DNA of 64,000 nt, taken from contig NC_060258.1 in the NCBI RefSeq assembly GCF_921293095.1, positions 5,208,001 through 5,272,000 on the forward strand, given 5' to 3'. The translations under genes were made by a program, and so were the position numbers. Source of the stretch: Ischnura elegans. Taxonomy: Eukaryota; Arthropoda; Insecta; Odonata; Coenagrionidae. The notes under the pieces are model-generated. The model was not told the DNA's origin, made no database searches, and worked only from the letters and a program-made list of their open reading frames with translations. Below, piece by piece: positions 58,531 to 64,000 of this stretch (positions are counted from its first letter, which is position 1; each line of letters opens with the position of its first letter).

Positions 58531-60904
58531 TTAACACTAGAACCGCTGACTTTTTCGTATACCTAGAACCGCGGAGGGGGTCATTTTGACTCCTCGTCTT
58601 TTCTTGCCATATTTTTAGTATTCTGGGTTTCTTTTGGACACTGCACTATGTGAAATGAATTATCTGAGATTTACAATGAAATTTGAATGATATATGGGCG
58701 GTATAAGCGCTAGATAGGCTACACGCCTTGCACAAATAATGCGTTTTTCACATTTTTACTGTATGTTCGGCTGAGAATGGGGGAAAAATGTAAACTTTTT
58801 TTAAGAAAAAGAAACCCTTTTATTGGTGCAGAGAAGCATAAAGTAATGAAGAATGTAGAATAAATTCGTTTCGTTGGGTAAAAAGAGAAAAACTGAACAA
58901 GGTTAGTGTAGAAAAGGTAAGTAAACCACATTGATTACTTTGGTTTTTTTGTACAATTTTCACATTGCGAAACTAATTTCTATCTTTTGGCTTAGAGGAT
59001 AGACATATTGCTTGCATTGTCGAAGTACATGGACCGCAGACAACTTTCTTACATTCCATACAGAGATAGGATGACTTGTTCTTGCTTTTCGCAGAGCATA
59101 CCTCAAGTAACTGACATTTGCATCGATTTTCCAGCTTCAAAGTTTCAGGTCCAAATCCAAATTTGCTTGTAAATTGGGTCTAGCCCTTACAATTTTATTT
59201 GTCACCGAAAGCTCCTCTGACAGCTTTCTGAGAAACTCGTGACGTGAAATCTTTTCCCCCGTGCATTCTGAGAAGAGAATGTAAGCATTGATAGCAGCAA
59301 TATCCAATACGTTGTAAAAACATGTACTGGCCAGCGTCGCGTGGCAGCACGAACAGAGTAAAGCCTAGCCATTTGATCAACAGAGTCAACACCAGATTTA
59401 TTTTTATTATAAACCTCAATAGTTTCAGGAAGTCTTTTCTCTGTTTCCCTCACTGTGATATTGGGATACATAGTGCTTAGTACAATCACATTTTTCTCCC
59501 TTTTACCCTGATAAACTGTGAGAGGCGCCATTGTTTTTCAAAAATACTGTGGACTACCGATGTCCTTTGGCTGCTTTTACCTCATGAGGTATTTCCCTTC
59601 TCTTCCTATTTACAGTACCCACTAAGCTTGTTTGTTGGGCTTTTAGAGCCCTTGCAAATTTCACAGTAGTAAAATAATTATCAGTAGTGATATTTCTTCC
59701 TTTTTTCATGCATGATTCAGACAACTTCAGAACGACATGCTCACCTATGTTTACATCTGGTGCCCGCTCGTCTGATTTATCTAGGTAAGGCATGGCATTA
59801 CACATAAATTTAGTTTTAGCATCGCAGAGCATCCAGAATTTTATGCCGAATTAGTCAGGCTTGTTGGGCATATATTGTGTAAAAGGGCATCTTTTCTTTG
59901 ACGGAAAAAGCTGCTCGTCAACCGTGAGTTCAGGCCCTGGTTTTTACAAAGAGTTGCAATTCATGATAAAAGAGTCCCAAAGGTGAGAGCAAAGTGCAAA
60001 TTTGTCAGTATGCAGCCGTTGACTTCTCTCCGTTCTCAAATCAAACCTCAAGTACCGCAATATTTCGCGGAAACGATCGCGACTCATTGTTTGTGAGAAG
60101 AAGGGTGGGTCCCATTCTTTGGACCACAAAAAGTCAAGCTCCAAGTTCCTTGCTCCGTACCAACCACGTGCATACAATACTGCAATGAGCTTCCAGTTCA
60201 TCCATAGATACCGGCCAGTCCTTGTCCCCACTTTCTTCACGAAGTGCTCGTTCTGTGAAAACCAATACGAGGCGCACTCCCCCTCACCCCCTCGACTCAT
60301 CCGACTTCTCGCTTCACGCAATATAGCACTGCCGCGCAAACTGATGAATTCGTGTGAATTGCGAAGTAATACATTGTTATTCATGTAATAGAGATGGCAA
60401 CTACAATGACGCCACACTGGTAGGGGAGACACAGTAGAGGAAGGAAGGAGCCTGGAGTGGGGGTAGCCGAGGAAAGGGGTGTCCCCGGAAATTTTCGCGT
60501 AGGTCCATTTCTACGCGGCTCGACTCTCACATTCTTTCAGGCGTCCGCTGGGCGGGATGCCTTTATCTGCGGCCTAATAAGAAACGACAGAGGTGATCCA
60601 TGCCATTCACACACATTCGACCTTCGAAAATTACGCTTGCGGTGAATTTCTTCTGCGAAAATATGAAGTTCGGGATCGATCACAGAGCAGGGGTCAAAAT
60701 GACCCCTACCGCGGTTCTAGGTATATTGTTGTCTAGTGTTCACAAAAATAGTCCTATAGCGTCGGAATTTCGCACGAATACGCCTTTTTACAATTAATTA
60801 AAAGTCAGAAAATATCAGGTTTTTGAAAAATAAATTAAGTGTGAAATATACATGTTGAAAATCATAAGGGGTCAATTTGACCCCCTCCGCGGTTCTAGTG
60901 TTAA
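58531..60904. mobile_element. piggyBac-3: decayed 2.4-kb element
   Basis: TTAA at 58531-58534 and 60901-60904, terminal repeats TTAACACTAGAACCGC against its inverse (GCGGTTCTAGTGTTAA). Subterminal modules GGGTCA(N)nTGACYCC adjoining CCGCGG / CCTAGAACC occur at 58562-58593 on the left and at 60689-60720 and 60868-60897 on the right. Minus-strand transposase pseudogene inside. The right TTAA abuts the GTCGGT-rich repeat, so piggyBac-3 may have inserted at that repeat's edge. Confidence 0.92.
59150..60432 (-). pseudogene. piggyBac-3 transposase pseudogene
   Basis: Minus-strand order: LYARGWYGARNLELDFLWSK and TMSRDRFREILRYLRFD (about 60180-60035); FALCSHLWDSFIMNC then a stop; PGPELTVDEQLFPSKKR with the first catalytic Asp and TQYMPNKPD followed by a stop (about 59930-59855); MPYLDKSDERAPDVNIGEHV, NITTDNYFTT with the second Asp and VGTVNRKRREIP (about 59790-59600); EVYNKNKSGVDSVDQM with the third Asp (about 59430-59370); then a broken tail to about 59150. 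The Cys-rich finger after it is only partly visible. At least two stops and several frameshifts. Confidence 0.88.
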
Positions 60905-62670
60905 ATAGTGTCGGTAGGTCCTACCGAGCGTTTCGAAATCGTCGGTACGTACCGACGGGTTTACCGACAACTGTCGGTGGGATAACGACAATCGTCGGTA
61001 GAACGTGTCACCAGGGGCCGTATTCTGTATTTCGTCGGTACCGCACCGGTCGGTTTCCCTTCCCAGCCCACCGACAGCACATCATTCCGTACCGACGACG
61101 GTTTCCATACCTACGACGGCTAATTCAGCGATTCAGTATGGTCGTCGGTATCAATCCAGTCGGTACGGTTCCCTCTCCTGCCCAAACAGGGAAAATCCGA
61201 ATATATCCGAAGTTAAACGTGTCTCCACCAATGAAAGAAGGGTAAAAACAAGTGAAGACTCATTGGCACAGTTTGTTGTCGTCATTATCAATCTTTTTAT
61301 TTGCGGAAATTACGACTTATTGCTAGATTAAGATAATCGATATTGGATAAGTTGTTAACAATGCTTATATCATGTGTGGTAGTAATGCTGTACCTACAGA
61401 ATCGAAGGAAACAATATTACAACATCACAATAAAGTTTGTATGTGATGGAGATTGTTGTTGCTGGAATGAATTATTGAAACTATCCTTGAGATCGTAGTT
61501 TCTTTTTTAAAATATTGGTTCCGTATAATGCTATTTATTCATGATTTTGTAATATAGTTGTCATTAAGTAAGTTCCGTCTAAATGTTATCAACGGAAGGT
61601 TATGCCATTGGCACCGTAGCAGACGAAAATAACATACCATGGAACGTGAACGTAGGATTCAAATGTAAATGTCATATTAGAGGAACAAGTTAGGAAATTG
61701 TTATAAAAATATGGAGCTGGGTGCAATTAAAAGAAGTGTAATGACGAGGAAGTAAATAAATTGTGATTGGGTGAAATACATATGTATAAGTTGCGCATTC
61801 CATGTGAGAGAAAATGATAATATTGCGGTAAACCTCATACTTATTAACAAATATCTTCTTTTATCGTCAAGGGAATCAATGGCTGACGATGAAATGAAAT
61901 ATAGTTGCCTGTTACAAATGAAAGAAACTGATACCGTTGTGGCAAACTTCATTCTTAAATAAAAAGATCTTATTTCTATGCCGAGAGAAACGCCAAATTG
62001 ATGATTGAGTGAAATAACAGGCGCCTATTCAGAGTAATATAAAGTGATAACATTGCGGCAAAACTCATATTTAATCAAAAATATCTTTTTTTATGTCAAA
62101 GGAGCAAATTAATGATGATAGAGAGAAATAAAGCCTATTATACAAGCGAGTGAAATTTCAATCAAGTGGTAACATATAAATGAGAGAAAGTCATTATATG
62201 TTAACAAACCTCATGTTTATTAACCATTATCTTACATTTCTGTCAAGGTAATTAATATAGATGATGACACAGTGAATTATAGAGGCGTATTCGAAGGGGC
62301 AGAAAAAGATAACAATGCAGAAAACCTCATTGTTTACTCGGTGATGAGGTAAAAACAAAATAAAACGTACAATGTGCACTGGGGAGTTCATGAAACCCAC
62401 TAGTCGGTGGCCGTATCGACACCTTATTGCTGTCGGTACGGCTACCGACGATCTCCCGTCCTCTCGTCGGTGCCGCACCGATCGGGTTCGTACAGAATCG
62501 CACGACTTCTTACCGGGAGTCGGTGTGACGTCGCACCCGACGAATCGGTGCCGCACCGATCGGTTTGGAGTTACAGAATACGGCCCCTGAATCGCTCGTA
62601 CCGAGACTTATTGGTAGGAACAGCTTACCGACACCGACAATCGTCGGTACGGTGTACAGAATTACGCCCC
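60905..62670. mobile_element. Nested GTCGGT-rich inverted-repeat elements
   Basis: The inner element runs from AGGGGCCGTATTCTGTA (about 61013) to TACAGAATACGGCCCCT (about 62588). Just inside each end are GTCGGTACCGCACCGGTCGG and its inverse, so TIRs are at least 40 bp with gaps. Outside it, 60910-61010 and 62589-62669 carry further CGACAATCGTCGG / GTCGGTA words and the right side ends GTGTACAGAATTACGCCCCT, suggesting an older, related element that the inner one entered. The 1-kb AT-rich core between (61250-62390) has no recognised gene. Target duplications not resolved. Confidence 0.6.
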
Positions 62671-62939
62671 TGAATAAAAAAAAAACAAAAAATGCAGCAG
62701 CCTTAGCAGGTTATTGCCCGACTTTTTTCGACCGCTGAGCCTTGGGCTCCCTCTGCTGTCGGCCTTGTGATCAGTCTGTTAGGGCACTTGGGCGCCATGG
62801 CTACGACCACTTAATTACAATGTGTATTTACTTTCTAGGAGGCCGTAGACAGCTGGTTCGAATATAATTCCCTGCTTCAAAAGAGACAGGATTCCATTAT
62901 CGCAATGGACAAGACAGGAAGTTGCTGCCACCAGAAGTT
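62671..62939. other. Unassigned spacer
   Basis: No gene seen. Confidence 0.35.
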
Positions 62940-63740
62940 TCCATCACACGCTATAGTTGCGACATTATAATGGCCGAAATATCGTCTTTTTTTCGGGACA
63001 GACTTCTAGTGTAATGTGTAATTAAAGCTAATATATTTGGTCAATTAATTTTAGAAGTACAGTAGTAAACTTTTCCGAACTGCTTGCATCGATCCTTTCG
63101 GAAAAAATGTAAATGGCCGAATCTTCGGATTTTTTTTACAGGCGGACGATTGGTTTTTACTTTAATTCTCCCCAATTATTGATGCGTTACGGATGATTAT
63201 TGTTTATTAAGAAATCTAATAATATTAGCCACATCTTCTTGTATTTATTTTAGGCGTTTTTTTAGTTTACTGTTTCGAAAAAGCCGTCTTATGCTAAATT
63301 TAACGGCAAAAATTAGTATTTTTTCCATACTTTGTGCTGCTTTCGGCATAACTTTGTGATATCGACGACGAGAACTATTATTTTATAAGCCTTAAATGTC
63401 CTCCACTGCATTTAGATAACAATTTGTTTTTGTAAAAAATGGTTATCTCGATAAAAATTTAAAAAAATCTTTGAATGCCACCGACATGTACACTCTTCTT
63501 TTGATCAATACATCATTTCTTCCACTTATAGATGGCCGAATTCCTTTAAACTTTGTAAGTGCGTGTATCAGTGTAAATGACATGAAAAAAGTAGTTTCTT
63601 TAAACTAGTTGTATCGAATCTCGTGGGAAAAATTAAAATCGTGGAAATTTCGTACGTTTTCTGAACGGACGTTCGGTTTTTACTTTAATAATCCAAAACT
63701 ATGGATGCGATACGGATGATTGTTGTATACCAAGGAAGAT
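62940..63740 (+). repeat. Diverged tandem duplication, about 520-bp spacing
   Basis: Blocks at 62960-63215 recur at 63510-63735: ATGGCCGAA, AGTGTAA.TG, CGGACG.T.GGTTTTTACTTTAAT, and AT.GATGCG.TACGGATGATT.TTGT. The copies are diverged and no protein is apparent. Confidence 0.6.
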
Positions 63741-63779
63741 AAAGAATGTATACATGTTTGAAATATATATAATGACGAA

Positions 63780-63935
63780 TTGATTGTCTGACTGACTCAT
63801 TGATACAAATTCGCAGCCCAAACTATGATAGGAGTAGGTATATGGGCTATGGGAAGTAGAAGTAAAAAAAACATCGGGAGGAAAAGTCCGAAAATGCGAT
63901 ACAGTCGTATAGTTTTCGAGATATATCTTGACTGA
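63780..63935 (+). repeat. Dispersed repeat, copy 2
   Basis: Same orientation and block order as 15746-15912. Continues to the window edge without a recognised gene. Confidence 0.65.
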
Positions 63936-64000
63936 ATTAACATGGGAGCCCAATGGGACAACACTTTGTTTCGTATGAACCAATTCCGAGGAATAAACGA

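Overview
The window reads as a repeat-rich, AT-rich segment of an arthropod nuclear genome, most probably an insect. The evidence is spliced genes with GT/AG introns, several piggyBac lineages, Harbinger and hAT-like DNA transposons, degraded RTE-like LINEs, tRNA-derived SINEs and a nucleosome-length satellite. I cannot name the species. There are no rRNA genes, operons or CRISPR arrays. Nearly every recognisable protein belongs to a mobile element. The one good candidate for a host gene is a short first coding exon at 43.5 kb, preceded by a CpG-rich stretch, which looks like the start of a PKA-C3/PRKX-type protein kinase.

Layout. 0-3.5 kb: a diverged direct duplication. 3.5-6.1 kb: element A, a decayed hAT-like transposon with long terminal inverted repeats (TIRs) and an 8-bp target-site duplication (TSD). 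6.5-7.0 kb: a LINE remnant. 7.3-7.5 kb: a 93-bp-arm palindrome. 8.3 kb: a SINE. 9.2-10.1 kb: a Harbinger-type MITE. 10.4-11.2 kb: a broken Harbinger transposase, with a small two-exon reading frame on the other strand at 11.5-12.5 kb. 14.6-15.3 kb: a second SINE copy and a piggyBac N-terminal fragment. 17.2-19.6 kb: element C, an internally deleted relative of A with GC-rich TIRs. 21.4-25.1 kb: piggyBac-1, nearly complete with one nonsense codon. 27.6-36 kb: a segmental duplication, one copy split by a Tigger-like element and the other by a small MITE. 31.2-34.3 kb: piggyBac-2, whose exact empty site survives in a paralogous repeat at 40.4 kb. 37.8-40.0 kb: a 188-bp satellite. 40.7-41.7 kb: remains of a THAP-domain gene. 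46.7-47.3 kb: a second LINE remnant. 48.7 kb: a hAT MITE. 54.5-58.3 kb: element B, an apparently intact transposon with a five-exon, 748-residue transposase. 58.5-60.9 kb: piggyBac-3, decayed. 60.9-62.7 kb: nested GTCGGT-rich inverted-repeat elements.

The most interesting system is the set A, B and C. All have TIRs starting TAGG, 8-9 bp TSDs and unusually long TIRs. Their transposases share a C-terminal AERGV motif (B and C) or a central second-Asp motif followed by a PG....RW motif (A and B). B has an RNase-H-like D, D, CxxH, E layout reminiscent of hAT. It also carries an inverted duplicate of the 3' end of its own gene at its other terminus. I know this protein type only as unnamed arthropod proteins, so B could be a good type copy for a poorly described hAT-like clade. 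All gene models are hand-spliced and not checked against transcripts.
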